Assembly: GCF_000966265.1 (NCBI RefSeq)
Contig: NZ_LANF01000009.1
Location: forward strand, 124,001 to 188,000
Direction: 5' to 3'
DNA length: 64,000 nucleotides
DNA from: Palaeococcus ferrophilus DSM 13482
Lineage (GTDB): Archaea > Methanobacteriota_B > Thermococci > Thermococcales > Thermococcaceae
Under the pieces are notes generated by a model. That model was not told the DNA's origin. It made no database searches and was given only the letters and a program-made list of their open reading frames with translations. This document shows positions 8,312-17,647 of the stretch, in pieces. Positions within the stretch are counted from its first letter, which is position 1, and each line of letters starts with the position of its first letter. A program made the translations under genes and the position numbers.

Positions 8312-11194
8312 TCAGCCCTTTGCAACCCCCATCGGCCTCATTCTCGCCACTAGATTCGCTATCCCCGCCTCGTGGACGGTGTTGACGACGTTGTCCACGC
8401 TCTTGTAGGCTCCTGGAGCCTCCTCGGCAACGACACGCTTGCTCGCGGCCCTCACGTATATGCCGCGCGTGGCCAGTTCACGCTCTATCTTCTCGCCCCT
8501 CCATGCCCTGGTTGCGGCGTGCCTGCTCATGAGCCTTCCGGCGCCGTGGCACGTGCTTCCAAAGGTCTCCCTCATGGAGCCCTCCGCTCCCGCCAAAACG
8601 TAGCTGGCAGTGCCCATCGAACCCGGGATCAGAACGGGCTGGCCGACGTCGCGGTAGGCCCTCGGGACATCGGGGTGGCCGGCCGGGAAGGCCCTTGTGG
8701 CGCCCTTCCTGTGGACGACCACCTTTACCTTCCTTCCGTCCACCTCGTGCTCTTCAACTTTGGCTATGTTGTGGGCGACGTCGTAGACGATCCCCATCTC
8801 CATGTCTTCAGCCTTCCTCCTGAAGACCTCCTCGAAGCTCTCCCTTACCCAGTGGGTTATCATCTGCCTGTTGGCCCAGGCGAAGTTTGCAGCAGCTTTC
8901 ATCGCGCTGAAATAGCGCTGCCCTTCCTCCGTCTGGAAGGGGACGCTGACCAGCTCCCTGTCAGGCCAAGGAACTCCGTACTTCCTGTTCGCCTTCTCCA
9001 TTATCCTGAGGTAGTCGCTCGCGACCTGGTGGCCGAGGCCGCGAGAGCCAGTGTGAACCATCACGACGACCTGTCCCTCGTAGAGGCCGTAGGCTTTCGC
9101 TATCTTCTCGTCGAAGACCTTGTCAACCACCTGAACCTCAAGGAAGTGGTTTCCTGAGCCGAGGGAACCGAGCTGAGGAGCACCGCGCTGCTTCGCCTTC
9201 TGGCTTACGGCGTTGGGATCGGCGCCCTCCATCCTTCCGCCCTCTTCGAGGTGCTCTAAATCCTCTTTCCAGCCGTAGCCGTTGTCTACCGCCCACTTGG
9301 CACCATCGGCGAGAACGTCGTCCAGCTGCGTCCAGTGGAGCCTCACGCGGCCCTTGCTACCCAGACCGGAGGGCACGTTCTTGAAGAGCGTGTCCACGAG
9401 CTGCTTGATGCGAGGCCTTACTTCCCTCTCGGTGAGGTTGGTTCTGATGAGCCTGACGCCGCAGTTGTGGACGACGACGCCGTTGGCTATGAAGTTGTGG
9501 GCTTTGTGATAGACGCCGATGTCGTAGAACCTGTCGTACTCTGGCCTAACGTGCTCCACTTTGACAACTTTTTCTGCGACAAAGCCGCCCTCGTAGCCCC
9601 TCTCTTTGGCGAACTCCTCGAAGGTCGGGAAGTCCTTTGGAACCCTCGGCTCTCTGTCCCCCTCGTAGATCGTCCTCTCGACGAAGCGCCTGTTCACCCT
9701 GCCCTTTACGGCCCCGTAGGCCTTGCCTATACTCCCGGTCTCAGCGTAAACCTTTCTGGCGGTCTCCATCGCCCGCTTTCTCTCATCCTTCACGCGCTCC
9801 TTGAACTTCAGGTAGGCGTAGGCAATAAGCCCCTTCGCCTTCTTCTCAATGTCGTACTCGTAGTTGACCTTACCCAGGAAGTTCCTGATGCTCTCCTCTC
9901 CAACGAGGGCCAGGCGGTAGGTAACGCCCTTCTTCGACTTTACCTTGTACACTGTGCTCTTAATTCCAAACTCTTCGAGGAGCCTGGCAACGTCGTTCAT
10001 GAACTCCAGCAGGCTCTCTTCAAGCGGCTCATCCCTGGACTGAGTCAGGTTTACCGGGAGCGGCGTCACTCCCTTGAACTCCACGATGCTCCCGTCCGCC
10101 GCGAAGAGCCCAGCCAAGAAGTTCCTCTTGACCCAGAGAGGTGCACCCATTATCCATTCAGGGACGCGGTAGCTCTCCTTTGTCTTGTCCCCGCGCGGCA
10201 TTCCAAGCTTCTCAAGCAGGAGGGCAAAGCTTCTGGATGCAACCCTCAGTTCCGCCGAAACGCTCTTGCCGCTGTATTGTCCGCTCACGGTCTCTATTCT
10301 GTAGTCCCTCTCGCGGACGTAGAGGCTGGCTCTGATGCCAAGGCTCTCAAGGTCTTTCTTAAGCTCCCTCAGCGTTTCTTCCTTTCCGTAGAAGCTCAGG
10401 GTGAGCCTTCCACCCATCTCGCCAAGATGACCATCGCCCAGGGCAAAGCCGAGTATCCTCGCGATTGTTCCAATCTTCGGGTCGTCCCACTGAAGCGGAA
10501 TAAGGTTCCTCTCGCGGAGGAACTTTACCACCTGAGGGTCCTCGTCTTCGAAGGCGCTCTCATCAAGTAGGATGCCTTTCTTCTCCCCGTAGGGGACGCC
10601 CTCGAATGGATAAACCAGGACGTAATCACCCTCCCTTATGTTTCCAAGGTAGACGTAGCCCTCCGGGGTTAGAACCGGATGATCCTCACTTCCCTCAACT
10701 ATAGTCCCGGTTTCCGTGACTATCCTAACGGCCTTCTCACCCTCTTCAACTTCCCTCTCGGCCACAAAAGCTATCCGTGAGAAGTCGTTGTGTCCCTCAT
10801 CCGTGTTGTAGATCCTAAGCCCCTGGAGCTTGAACTTCTGGGGCATCTCCTCAACTTTCAGCCAGTATCCGTGCTCCGTGAGGACTTTGGTGCCCGGGGC
10901 AAGGCAGTTGATGTCGTAGCCCACCCCTCCGGGGCTTATTACGCCCTCCTTTGCGTCAAAGGCGGCCACACCGCCGATTGGGAAGCCGTAGCCCTGATGT
11001 CCGTCCGGCATTACGATGGAGTACTTGTAAATGCCCGGGAGCATCGCGACGTTGGCCGCCTGCTCCAGCGTCCTGTCCTTCCTCATCTTCTCGATGAGCT
11101 GGTCATCGGCGTAGACCCTTCCGAGGACGCGCATCCTCTTATCGAACTTCGGTATCTCCCACCTTATTTTGTCTATCCTCTTCAGCGGAACCAT
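8312..11194 (-). CDS. rtcB: RNA-splicing ligase RtcB, interrupted by an intein
   Basis: A 960-aa precursor. Residues 1-96 and 578-960 are the RtcB exteins (479 aa when joined), a GTP- and Mn-dependent ligase that joins 2',3'-cyclic phosphate and 5'-OH RNA ends, as in tRNA splicing. Active-site elements include GYDIN-CGVRL (the metal-binding Cys), [32 protein letters not shown], and the guanylylation His in the [10 protein letters not shown] stretch. The intein sits exactly before the metal-binding Cys, so splicing is needed to restore the site. ATG 11194 follows GGTGAGG. It lies in one cluster with archease, its known activator. Confidence 0.97.
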   Translation of the reverse strand: MVPLKRIDKIRWEIPKFDKRMRVLGRVYADDQLIEKMRKDRTLEQAANVAMLPGIYKYSIVMPDGHQGYGFPIGGVAAFDAKEGVISPGGVGYDINCLAPGTKVLTEHGYWLKVEEMPQKFKLQGLRIYNTDEGHNDFSRIAFVAEREVEEGEKAVRIVTETGTIVEGSEDHPVLTPEGYVYLGNIREGDYVLVYPFEGVPYGEKKGILLDESAFEDEDPQVVKFLRERNLIPLQWDDPKIGTIARILGFALGDGHLGEMGGRLTLSFYGKEETLRELKKDLESLGIRASLYVRERDYRIETVSGQYSGKSVSAELRVASRSFALLLEKLGMPRGDKTKESYRVPEWIMGAPLWVKRNFLAGLFAADGSIVEFKGVTPLPVNLTQSRDEPLEESLLEFMNDVARLLEEFGIKSTVYKVKSKKGVTYRLALVGEESIRNFLGKVNYEYDIEKKAKGLIAYAYLKFKERVKDERKRAMETARKVYAETGSIGKAYGAVKGRVNRRFVERTIYEGDREPRVPKDFPTFEEFAKERGYEGGFVAEKVVKVEHVRPEYDRFYDIGVYHKAHNFIANGVVVHNCGVRLIRTNLTEREVRPRIKQLVDTLFKNVPSGLGSKGRVRLHWTQLDDVLADGAKWAVDNGYGWKEDLEHLEEGGRMEGADPNAVSQKAKQRGAPQLGSLGSGNHFLEVQVVDKVFDEKIAKAYGLYEGQVVVMVHTGSRGLGHQVASDYLRIMEKANRKYGVPWPDRELVSVPFQTEEGQRYFSAMKAAANFAWANRQMITHWVRESFEEVFRRKAEDMEMGIVYDVAHNIAKVEEHEVDGRKVKVVVHRKGATRAFPAGHPDVPRAYRDVGQPVLIPGSMGTASYVLAGAEGSMRETFGSTCHGAGRLMSRHAATRAWRGEKIERELATRGIYVRAASKRVVAEEAPGAYKSVDNVVNTVHEAGIANLVARMRPMGVAKG
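9464..10906 (-). other. Intein with LAGLIDADG homing endonuclease domain in RtcB
   Basis: A 481-residue intein (precursor residues 97-577). It starts with Cys ([15 protein letters not shown]), has the block B motif [13 protein letters not shown], and ends with GVVVHN followed by Cys of the extein: a standard class 1 splice chemistry (Cys1, His-Asn, Cys+1). Two dodecapeptide endonuclease motifs are present, [12 protein letters not shown] (near intein residue 151) and [12 protein letters not shown] (near 263), each keeping its acidic residue, so the homing endonuclease may be active. Inteins at this RtcB position are known in Pyrococcus and Thermococcus. Confidence 0.95.
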
Positions 11195-11230
11195 ACCCTC
11201 ACCCCCTTCTTAGGTCACCCTAAAATTATT

Positions 11231-11638
11231 TTAAACTTTCGAGGGGTTCAGCCGTCTGTCCTTTGGGACGTAGTTCTTCACAACGCCGTTGACGGCCTTG
11301 CCCCCACCCAGCCAGTAGGGGCCGTGGTGGAGAATCACCCATGCGTTGCCCTCGAACTCCACGCTGATGTCCTCCCCTGAAAGCCAGCGCTTCGTGTCCT
11401 TCCAGGAAATTTCTATAACGTTCTTCGTCGCCTTTGGTCCCACCAGAAAGCTCCCCTCAATCGTGAGCCTTATGCCGTCGCTCTCAACCTTGCCGAAGTA
11501 CACACCCCCCTCCCCTTTAACCTCCCCCGGGCAACTCCCTTGGACGTAAACCTTTCGCTTGCCCTTAAATATGAACCCCACATCGGGCGCGTAGCCGTAG
11601 CCCTCTATCAGGAGCCTCCTCACGTCCTCAGGAGTCAT
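11231..11638 (-). CDS. Small PUA-like / RsmF C-terminal-like protein beside trm4
   Basis: A 135-aa beta-rich protein with a glycine-rich core (VYVQGSCPGEVKG, YFGKVESDGIRLTIEGSFL) and a tryptophan-rich end (GNAWVILHHGPYWLGGG). This pattern resembles the PUA-like domains attached to bacterial NSUN-type rRNA methylases such as RsmF. Here it is separate, but its start overlaps the 3' end of the Trm4 methyltransferase gene, so the two may act together, with this one giving RNA contacts. ATG 11638 has GGTGATGG just upstream; ATG 11644 is also possible. The family assignment rests on pattern only. Confidence 0.6.
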   Translation of the reverse strand: MTPEDVRRLLIEGYGYAPDVGFIFKGKRKVYVQGSCPGEVKGEGGVYFGKVESDGIRLTIEGSFLVGPKATKNVIEISWKDTKRWLSGEDISVEFEGNAWVILHHGPYWLGGGKAVNGVVKNYVPKDRRLNPSKV

Positions 11639-12569
11639 GGCCATCACCCGGCTTAACTATCTTTGCTATGAAGAACGCCTCCGTATCGTTGTCCTGGGGG
11701 TGGATGCGCAGGGCCTTTTTAATCTCTCCAGAGTAGCTCTTCCCCTCCCATTCGAGCACAGGCTCGGTGCCCTTCACGGGCAGGTCTATCCTCTCCAATC
11801 TCGCGTCCGTCTTCCGGAGGAGGTAATCAACAACCCCCTCGTTTTCGAGGGGGTCTATCGTACAGGTAGAGTAGACGAGCACCCCACCGGGCTTGAGGGC
11901 CCTGTAGGCGGCCCTTATGAGCTTCTTCTGGATGTTCGAGTATGTTATTACCTTCCTGAGCCTCCAGTCCGTGAGGAATTTAAATCTCTTCCTCACCATC
12001 CCCACGCTCGAACACGGCGCGTCGAGGAGTACCCTGTCGAACTTCCCCTCAAAGCGGCCGAAATGGAAACCGTCCTTCACCGTCACAATCGCGTTGAGGA
12101 CACCAAAGCGGTTGAGGTTGGCCAGCAGGATGTTGGCCCTCCACTTCTTCATGTCGTTCGCCACAAGACAGCCGGTGTTCCTCATGTACTGGGCTATCTG
12201 CGTGGTCTTTGCCCCAGGTGCCGCCGCCATGTCGAGGATAAGCTCTCCCTCCCGGGGCTCCAGAACTACGGGGGGAATCATGGAGCTGGCCTCCTGTGGA
12301 AAGACGAGGCCAAGGGAATACTCCACCATGGTGCCGAAATCACGGGTGTTTATGAAGAAGCCCTCACGCACCCAGGGTATCGGTTCGAGCTCGTACTCCT
12401 CCTCAAGGCGGGCCTTCACTATCTCCAGGGGCGCCTTCAGGGTGTTAATCCTTATGCTCTGGCGGAGCGGCCTAAGGGTGAACTCCCAGAACTCGTCCGA
12501 ATCGTCCAGGTTGGAATAGCGCTCATAGAATCCCCTGTTCATGTCCCTTACTTCATCCCTCGCACTCAT
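11628..12569 (-). CDS. tRNA (cytosine-5) methyltransferase, NSUN family (Trm4-like)
   Basis: A 313-aa SAM-dependent m5C RNA methyltransferase. The SAM site is MAAAPGAKTTQIAQYM, and both catalytic cysteines of the family are present, in DAPCSSVGM and in YSTCTIDPLENEG. In Pyrococcus abyssi the equivalent enzyme is encoded next to archease, which raises its specificity for tRNA; the same pair is adjacent here (archease ends nine bases upstream). ATG 12569 follows GAGGTGG. Length matches archaeal Trm4. No N-terminal PUA or NusB domain; the PUA-like partner may be the overlapping downstream gene. Confidence 0.92.
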   Translation of the reverse strand: MSARDEVRDMNRGFYERYSNLDDSDEFWEFTLRPLRQSIRINTLKAPLEIVKARLEEEYELEPIPWVREGFFINTRDFGTMVEYSLGLVFPQEASSMIPPVVLEPREGELILDMAAAPGAKTTQIAQYMRNTGCLVANDMKKWRANILLANLNRFGVLNAIVTVKDGFHFGRFEGKFDRVLLDAPCSSVGMVRKRFKFLTDWRLRKVITYSNIQKKLIRAAYRALKPGGVLVYSTCTIDPLENEGVVDYLLRKTDARLERIDLPVKGTEPVLEWEGKSYSGEIKKALRIHPQDNDTEAFFIAKIVKPGDGHDS

Positions 12570-12578
12570 GCAACCACC

Positions 12579-13007
12579 TCATATGTCTGGGACCAGCTGG
12601 GCCATCCACCTGCCGTCGGGGATTTTCTCTATCCTCATCTCGTGGTAGGTTATGGCTTTAACTTCCTCCTTCGGCCCGTGCTTCTCGTAGTCGAGAACCT
12701 CACCGCAGGCCCTGGCCCTGAGCCCGTAGCCCTCTTCGGTTTTTTCGATGTTCACTCTCACGTCGCCGAAGACGAGCCCCTCCATGTCGTGGAGAACCAG
12801 TAACTCCTCTAGGAAGCTGTAGAGAAGTGCCATCAGGTCTTCGCCCTCGACCTCAACTTCCCTGCACTCCCTAGGCTCGACCTTCCTCACGTCCACCATG
12901 ATGTCGAAGAGCGCCAGCGCAACTGCCTCAAAGGCCTCCTCCAGGGTCTCGCCGTAGCCGCGAATGCCTATGTCCGCGGTGTGCTCGTAGTGCTCCCATT
13001 CTCTCAC
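12579..13007 (-). CDS. Archease, activator of RtcB and Trm4
   Basis: A 142-aa archease. The diagnostic N-terminus [32 protein letters not shown] and the C-terminal [11 protein letters not shown] give the metal-binding Asp and His residues seen in archease structures. The protein speeds RtcB guanylylation and multiple turnover and tunes tRNA m5C methylation by Trm4. Start is GTG 13007 after GGAGGGTGGG. It is the first gene of a run archease-trm4-PUA-like-rtcB, all on the minus strand with gaps of less than 40 bases, so all three known partners are probably co-expressed. Confidence 0.95.
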   Translation of the reverse strand: MREWEHYEHTADIGIRGYGETLEEAFEAVALALFDIMVDVRKVEPRECREVEVEGEDLMALLYSFLEELLVLHDMEGLVFGDVRVNIEKTEEGYGLRARACGEVLDYEKHGPKEEVKAITYHEMRIEKIPDGRWMAQLVPDI

Positions 13008-13085
13008 AATCCCACCCTCCTCTCTGACGGGTTTATCTGAAGAGTTCAGCGATATTGGGAATTACACGAACCCTAGTCTCTCTGG

Positions 13086-13098
13086 AGAGAGGAACCTT
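13086..13098 (+). promoter_or_regulatory. TATA box of panB
   Basis: AACCTTATAAATTC at about 13085-13098 is a strong archaeal TATA box with a purine-rich element before it. The predicted transcript start is near 13120, leaving a leader of about 40 bases with GGTGGTGAC directly before ATG 13161. Confidence 0.6.
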
Positions 13099-13160
13099 AT
13101 AAATTCACCCCCAAGCGAAACCGTTAATTAGACCGCCGTCGAAATGATGCCGGTGGTGAC

Positions 13161-14015
13161 ATGAGGGAGATAACACCCAAGAAGATTATCGAGAGGAAGG
13201 GGAAGGAAAAGATAACCATGGTGACCGCTTACGATTACCCATCGGCTATGTTAGCTGACAAAGCCGGGATGGACATAGTGTTCGTTGGAGACTCGCTCGG
13301 GATGGTTGTATACGGCGAGCAAAACACGCTAAACGTCTCCATGGAGCAGATGGTCTTCCACACAAGGGCCGTGGCGAAGGCCGTGAAGAGGGCGCTCGTT
13401 TTAGCGGACATGCCCTTTGGGAGCTACGAGGTGAGCGTTGAGGAGGGCGTTAGGAACGCGATAAGACTGATCCAGGCTGGAGCTGATGCGGTAAAGATAG
13501 AGGGCGGCCATGACCACAGGGAGCTCGTGAGGAAGCTCGTCCGCATGGGGATTCCCGTTATGGGGCACACGGGCTTAACACCCCAGCGCTACCTCCGCCT
13601 AGGCGGCTACAGACTTATGGGCGAGAACGAGGAGGAGATAGAGGAAATCCTCCGCGATGCTAGGGCCCTTGAGAAGGCCGGGGCTTTTGCCGTCGTCCTT
13701 GAGTTCACGCTGGCTGACGTGGCGAAGCTCGTTACGGAGGAAATCTCCATCCCCACGATAGGCATAGGCTCCGGCCCATGGGTTGATGGGCAGGTTCTGG
13801 TGTGGCACGACCTCCTCGGCATATACGAAAACGTTCCGCCCTTCGTGAAAAAGTACGCGGACATAGGGGGAATGATAAGGCTCGCCCTCGAGAACTACCG
13901 CGAGGATGTCAAGGAGGGGAAGTTCCCGGGGAAGGGGCACTACTGGGAGTTCCTCGACAAGGACGACTTTAGAAAAAAGGCTCAGAGGGCCCTTGAGATG
14001 CTGGAAAAAGATTAA
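13161..14015 (+). CDS. panB: 3-methyl-2-oxobutanoate hydroxymethyltransferase PanB
   Basis: A 284-aa PanB, which transfers a hydroxymethyl group from methylene-tetrahydrofolate/pterin to ketoisovalerate, giving ketopantoate for coenzyme A. Motifs: [31 protein letters not shown] (Mg and substrate binding, including the Asp of VGDSL), [27 protein letters not shown] and the catalytic Glu in FAVVLEF. ATG 13161 follows GGTGGTGAC. It has its own promoter; the last four bases overlap the convergent transporter gene. Confidence 0.95.
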   Translation: MREITPKKIIERKGKEKITMVTAYDYPSAMLADKAGMDIVFVGDSLGMVVYGEQNTLNVSMEQMVFHTRAVAKAVKRALVLADMPFGSYEVSVEEGVRNAIRLIQAGADAVKIEGGHDHRELVRKLVRMGIPVMGHTGLTPQRYLRLGGYRLMGENEEEIEEILRDARALEKAGAFAVVLEFTLADVAKLVTEEISIPTIGIGSGPWVDGQVLVWHDLLGIYENVPPFVKKYADIGGMIRLALENYREDVKEGKFPGKGHYWEFLDKDDFRKKAQRALEMLEKD

Positions 14016-14854
14016 GCTCTCTTCTCACTCTTGGTTTTTGCCATCCCCAGAGTCCCCACCGTTATCATTAGAAAGCCCACGACGTGTGTGAGCATTAAAG
14101 TCTCACCCAGAGCAAGCGATAGGGCTATAGCAACTGCCGGTGCGGGCGTTATTATGACGGTGGCCTTCGAGAGGTTTATGCGCTTTATCGAGGCGTACCA
14201 GAGAACCTGCCCCAGGGCAATGATGGCCCCCTCCACGACGGCCAGGGGATGGAAATCGAGCCCGTTCCAGAGGGCGAGGAGGAGCAGGAGAAGTGCTCCA
14301 AAGGTGTTTCTGAGCGCCGCGATGGTAACCGCGTCGTAGGGGAGTGTCTTCGCTATAACGTGGCCAATCTGCCAGAAGAGGGGAACAAGGAGAAGGAGCA
14401 CATCCCCCTTCTCGGGCGTTATCATTCTACCGCCTGTAAGGACGAGTAGAAGGCCCAGGAGGGTCAGAAGGGCGTAGCCTACCGACCTCGTGGTTATGCG
14501 CTCGCGCAGAAAGAGATAGGAGAGGACGAACGAGTAAACCACCTCCGCACGCGTCAGGAGGGCGGCGTTTATCGCGGTGCTCATCCTCGCCCCGTAGGAG
14601 TACGCGAGGTAAGCCAGGGCCGTTCCGGAGAGACCCACCAAAAAGGCTTTCCCCACATCCCTCGGTGTCCACTGGGATCGGGAGCGGCGTTTTAGGAGCG
14701 GGGGCCAGAGGAGCAGGGAAGCAACGAGGGCCGAGAAGGCCGCAAAGCTCAGCGGATTTGATGGGTTTGTCTTTATCACCACAGGTTCGATGCCGTAAAT
14801 GAAGAGTCCCGCGAACGCAAAAACTGTGCCGAAGGTCTCCCCTTTTGACGTCAT
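14012..14854 (-). CDS. EamA/DMT-family transporter
   Basis: A 280-aa protein with ten hydrophobic segments in two repeated halves, as in drug/metabolite transporters (EamA fold). Conserved pieces include [49 protein letters not shown] in the first half and [33 protein letters not shown] in the second. The frame is open upstream to 14977, but that part overlaps the tRNA-Ser gene; ATG 14854 sits just downstream of a TATA-like CATTTAACG near 14875-14884, so transcripts may be nearly leaderless. ATG 14869 is an alternative. Substrate unknown. Confidence 0.82.
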   Translation of the reverse strand: MTSKGETFGTVFAFAGLFIYGIEPVVIKTNPSNPLSFAAFSALVASLLLWPPLLKRRSRSQWTPRDVGKAFLVGLSGTALAYLAYSYGARMSTAINAALLTRAEVVYSFVLSYLFLRERITTRSVGYALLTLLGLLLVLTGGRMITPEKGDVLLLLVPLFWQIGHVIAKTLPYDAVTIAALRNTFGALLLLLLALWNGLDFHPLAVVEGAIIALGQVLWYASIKRINLSKATVIITPAPAVAIALSLALGETLMLTHVVGFLMITVGTLGMAKTKSEKRA

Positions 14855-14936
14855 GACATGGATTCGCATGGATACGTTAAATGCCTTTCCCCCGTTTGGT
14901 GTCGCGGGAGAATATGCTACGTTACAAGGGTTTTGG

Positions 14937-15020
14937 CGCCGGGGCAGGGATTTGAACCCTGGCGGGCTAACGCCCACGGACTCTCCAGGCCCGCGCCTTC
15001 CCTGGCTAGGCTACCCCGGC
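14937..15020 (-). tRNA. tRNA-Ser (anticodon GGA)
   Basis: An 84-nt class II tRNA. Acceptor stem GCCGGGG pairs with CCCCGGC; the discriminator is G, and CCA is encoded (14934-14936). The anticodon arm CGGGC-CTGGAGA-GTCCG gives anticodon GGA (Ser, UCC/UCU). The long variable arm (GGGCGTTAGCCC) and T arm CAGGG-TTCAAAT-CCCTG are clear. It is directly downstream of rps10 on the same strand and could be processed from that transcript. Confidence 0.96.
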
Positions 15021-15037
15021 GCTTAAAAAGGGGAGAA

Positions 15038-15346
15038 TCATGAGATGAGCTCAATCTCGATGGTGACATCCTCGGGAACGCGGATGCGCATGATCTGGCG
15101 CATGGCCCTCTCGTCGGCCTCTATGTCGATGAGCCTCTTGTGGACACGGAGCTCGAACTTGTCGAAGGTAGCGGTGCCCTCTCCATCGGGGCTCTTCCTG
15201 GTGGTTATCCTTATCCTCCTCGTCGGGAGGGGTATGGGACCGCTCATCCTGACTCCAGTCCTCTCTGCAATCTGCTTGACCTGGTTGGCGACCTCATCAA
15301 GTGAGCGAACATTGGTGCTCGCGAGTTTAATCCTTGCCTTTTGCAT
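15038..15346 (-). CDS. rps10: 30S ribosomal protein S10 (uS10)
   Basis: A 102-aa uS10 of the usual archaeal length, part of the 30S head. [21 protein letters not shown] at the start and [23 protein letters not shown] in the middle are diagnostic. ATG 15346 lies after GGGGTG. It follows the EF-1alpha gene with a 59-base gap, the conserved archaeal tuf-rps10 pair, and precedes tRNA-Ser. Confidence 0.98.
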   Translation of the reverse strand: MQKARIKLASTNVRSLDEVANQVKQIAERTGVRMSGPIPLPTRRIRITTRKSPDGEGTATFDKFELRVHKRLIDIEADERAMRQIMRIRVPEDVTIEIELIS

Positions 15347-15405
15347 CCTGGAACACCCCTTGAAGTTTTAGATTTTAAAAAGGGGAATTAAAGGAGAAAG
15401 GCCCT

Positions 15406-16692
15406 TCACTCGGCCTTCTGGATTGAGATGACCATACCGGCAGCGACGGTCTGGCCCATGTCACGGATGGCGAACCTGCCCATCTGCGGTATCTCCTTGA
15501 CCGGCTCGAGGACGAGCGGCTTGGTCGGCCTGAGGATGACGATGGCTGAGTCACCGGTCTTGATGAACTGCGGGTTCTGCTCAACGACGTTACCGGTCCT
15601 CGGGTCGAGCTTGGCGAGGAGCTCCTCGAACCTGACGGCAACCTGAGCGGTGTGGGCGTGGAGGACCGGGGTGTAGCCGATGGTGATGGCGGTCGGGTGG
15701 TTGAGGACGATGATCTGGGCCTTGAAGGTGTCCTTGGTCCTGATGACGGTCGGCGGAGTGTCGGTGTGTCCGGCAACGTCACCGCGCTTTATGTCGTTCT
15801 TACCGACACCACGGACGTTGAAACCGATGTTGTCACCCGGAAGGGCCTCGGGCATTGACTCGTGGTGCATCTCGATGCTCTTAACCTCACCCTGGATGGG
15901 CTTGTGGAAGATCGTTGAGGCCGGCTCGAAGATGACGACGTCACCGACCTTAAGCCTTCCGGTCTCGACACGGCCAACTGGGACGGTACCGACACCCTTG
16001 ATTGAGTAAACGTCCTGGATCGGGATGCGGAGCGGCTTGTCAACGGGCTTGGGCGGCTCCTGGAGCTTGTCAAGGGCCTCGACGAGGGTCGGGCCGTTGT
16101 ACCAGGGCATCTTGTCGCTCTTCTTGGCGACGTTGTCTCCCTCCCACGCGCTGATGGGTATGATCGGCACGTCCTTGTAGCCGAGCATCATGAGGAGCTT
16201 CTTGACCTGGTCGGCAACGGCCTTGAACTTCTTCTCGTCGTAGTTGACCATATCCATCTTGTTGACGGCCACGATCATCTGGCCGATACCGAGGGTCCTC
16301 GCAAGGAAAGCGTGCTCCTTGGTCTGGGGCATGACACCGTCGGTGACGGCAACGACGAGGACGGCCGCGTCGGCCTGGCTGGCACCGGTGATCATGTTCT
16401 TGACGAAGTCCCTGTGACCGGGAGCGTCAATGATGGTGAAGTACTTGTTGGGGGTCTCAAACTTCATGTGGGCAACGTCAATGGTGATACCCCTCTCCCT
16501 CTCTTCCTTGAGCCTGTCCATGACCCAGGCGAACTTGAAGGACTTACCCTTCTCACCCATCTGCTCGAACTTCTTGATGACCTGCTCCGGAATGTGGCCG
16601 GTCTCGAACATGAGCCTTCCGACGGTGGTGCTCTTTCCGTGGTCGACGTGTCCGATAAACACAATGTTAATGTGTGGCTTCTCCTTTGCCAT
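15406..16692 (-). CDS. tuf: Elongation factor 1-alpha
   Basis: A 428-aa aEF-1alpha, the GTPase that delivers aminoacyl-tRNA to the ribosome. G1 is GHVDHGKST (residues 14-22), G3 [16 protein letters not shown]4 NKMD, and G5 SAWEG; domains II and III follow ([20 protein letters not shown]). Complete, typical length. ATG 16692 follows GGAGGTGTGTTGAG. A strong TATA box lies about 50 bases upstream. Confidence 0.99.
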   Translation of the reverse strand: MAKEKPHINIVFIGHVDHGKSTTVGRLMFETGHIPEQVIKKFEQMGEKGKSFKFAWVMDRLKEERERGITIDVAHMKFETPNKYFTIIDAPGHRDFVKNMITGASQADAAVLVVAVTDGVMPQTKEHAFLARTLGIGQMIVAVNKMDMVNYDEKKFKAVADQVKKLLMMLGYKDVPIIPISAWEGDNVAKKSDKMPWYNGPTLVEALDKLQEPPKPVDKPLRIPIQDVYSIKGVGTVPVGRVETGRLKVGDVVIFEPASTIFHKPIQGEVKSIEMHHESMPEALPGDNIGFNVRGVGKNDIKRGDVAGHTDTPPTVIRTKDTFKAQIIVLNHPTAITIGYTPVLHAHTAQVAVRFEELLAKLDPRTGNVVEQNPQFIKTGDSAIVILRPTKPLVLEPVKEIPQMGRFAIRDMGQTVAAGMVISIQKAE

Positions 16693-16737
16693 CTCAACAC
16701 ACCTCCAAATTTCTACCTAACCCTACTGATAGGGATG

Positions 16738-16751
16738 GCTTTTTAAATCTT
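16738..16751 (-). promoter_or_regulatory. TATA box of the EF-1alpha operon
   Basis: On the minus strand this reads AAGATTTAAAAAGCC, a strong BRE plus TATA element about 50 bases before the EF-1alpha ATG. The 172-base interval 16693-16864 also holds a second box for the divergent plus-strand gene (AGTTTAAAAAG at 16832-16842); the middle is GC-rich with a CTCTC...GAGAG inverted repeat (16766-16802) that could form a hairpin. Confidence 0.6.
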
Positions 16752-16873
16752 TCTGTAACCTCGGCTCTCTCCGGCAGGGAACCTGCCGCGGTTCGAGAGA
16801 GCCTCACGAGTCCACTCCAAACTACCAAAAAGAGTTTAAAAAGTTAACTCTAATTCCTCATGGGGTGATGTGG

Positions 16874-17632
16874 ATGAAGATTCTGAGTGTGGGGGATAAA
16901 ACGCTCGACGAGGCTCTCGGTGGAGGATTCCTTGAGGATACTGTCATGCTCCTCATATACGACTCTTATTCCTTAGGCTGGCTTTTGAGCTTCCACATAA
17001 TGAAAGAGAGAATCAAAGACGGTGACTTCGGCCTCTTCATGAACTACAACCTTCCCGTGAGCAGGCTGGGGCTGCGCATGAGGCTCCTTGGTATTGACAT
17101 GGAGGCGGAAGGCAAAAAAGGAAACCTGGCTATAGTGGACTTCTTCGGCTCCAGATACGGCATACGCTACGACCTCGACTACGTGTACCAGGTGGAGAAC
17201 TTCGATGCCCAGACGTACATCCCCAAGTTCCTTCAGGTTTACTCCCGCATCATAAAGGAGAAGATTGGGGACAAGCGGGCAGTGGGGGTTAACTTCACAA
17301 CGGACGGCATGGCCTTCGAGATTGGGGAGGACACCATAATACGCATACTGCGCAGCAACCTCGCCCACAAGGAGCAGGCCTACCTCACGAGCGCACCCGA
17401 GAGGAAGAGGCCCGTAAACATCCTGAACGTTAACAAGGATCGCGTGTCCCAGAGGTTCATAGCGTGGCTCACGGAACTTAGCGAGTACGTAATTGAGTTC
17501 TCCTCCAAGCCCGAGGGGAAGCCCTTCGGGGAGGAGGCAATGAACGTGATAAAGTCGCCGCTGGAGGCGTTTGAGCCCGCAACTTACGCATTCTCCATTA
17601 AGCACGGCAGAATAGTAATTCACAAAGAGTAG
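16874..17632 (+). CDS. RecA/KaiC-like protein with degenerate nucleotide site
   Basis: A 252-aa soluble protein. The N-terminus (LSVGDKTLDEALGGGFLEDTVMLLIYDSYS) aligns with the start of KaiC/RadA-type domains, where LDxxLGGGxxxG is followed by the P-loop; here the P-loop G-x4-GK-S/T is lost, so ATP binding is doubtful. The remaining segments (LAIVDFFGSRYGIRYDL, RAVGVNFTTDGMAFEIG) keep the alternating strand pattern of that fold. Members of this type are common in Thermococcales and have no assigned role; it could also belong to the Pyrococcus DUF257-type group. ATG 16874 is chosen because GGGGTGATG lies just upstream of it. Confidence 0.6.
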   Translation: MKILSVGDKTLDEALGGGFLEDTVMLLIYDSYSLGWLLSFHIMKERIKDGDFGLFMNYNLPVSRLGLRMRLLGIDMEAEGKKGNLAIVDFFGSRYGIRYDLDYVYQVENFDAQTYIPKFLQVYSRIIKEKIGDKRAVGVNFTTDGMAFEIGEDTIIRILRSNLAHKEQAYLTSAPERKRPVNILNVNKDRVSQRFIAWLTELSEYVIEFSSKPEGKPFGEEAMNVIKSPLEAFEPATYAFSIKHGRIVIHKE

Positions 17633-17647
17633 AAGAGAAACGCCCGC

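Noticed and set aside
9335-10570. Long open frame on the plus strand opposite the rtcB intein
   Set aside because: It is antisense to an excellent coding sequence, has no family signal or ribosome site, and arises from the high GC content.
11637-12803. Long plus-strand frame opposite trm4 and archease
   Set aside because: Antisense shadow of well-recognised genes, with no supported start.
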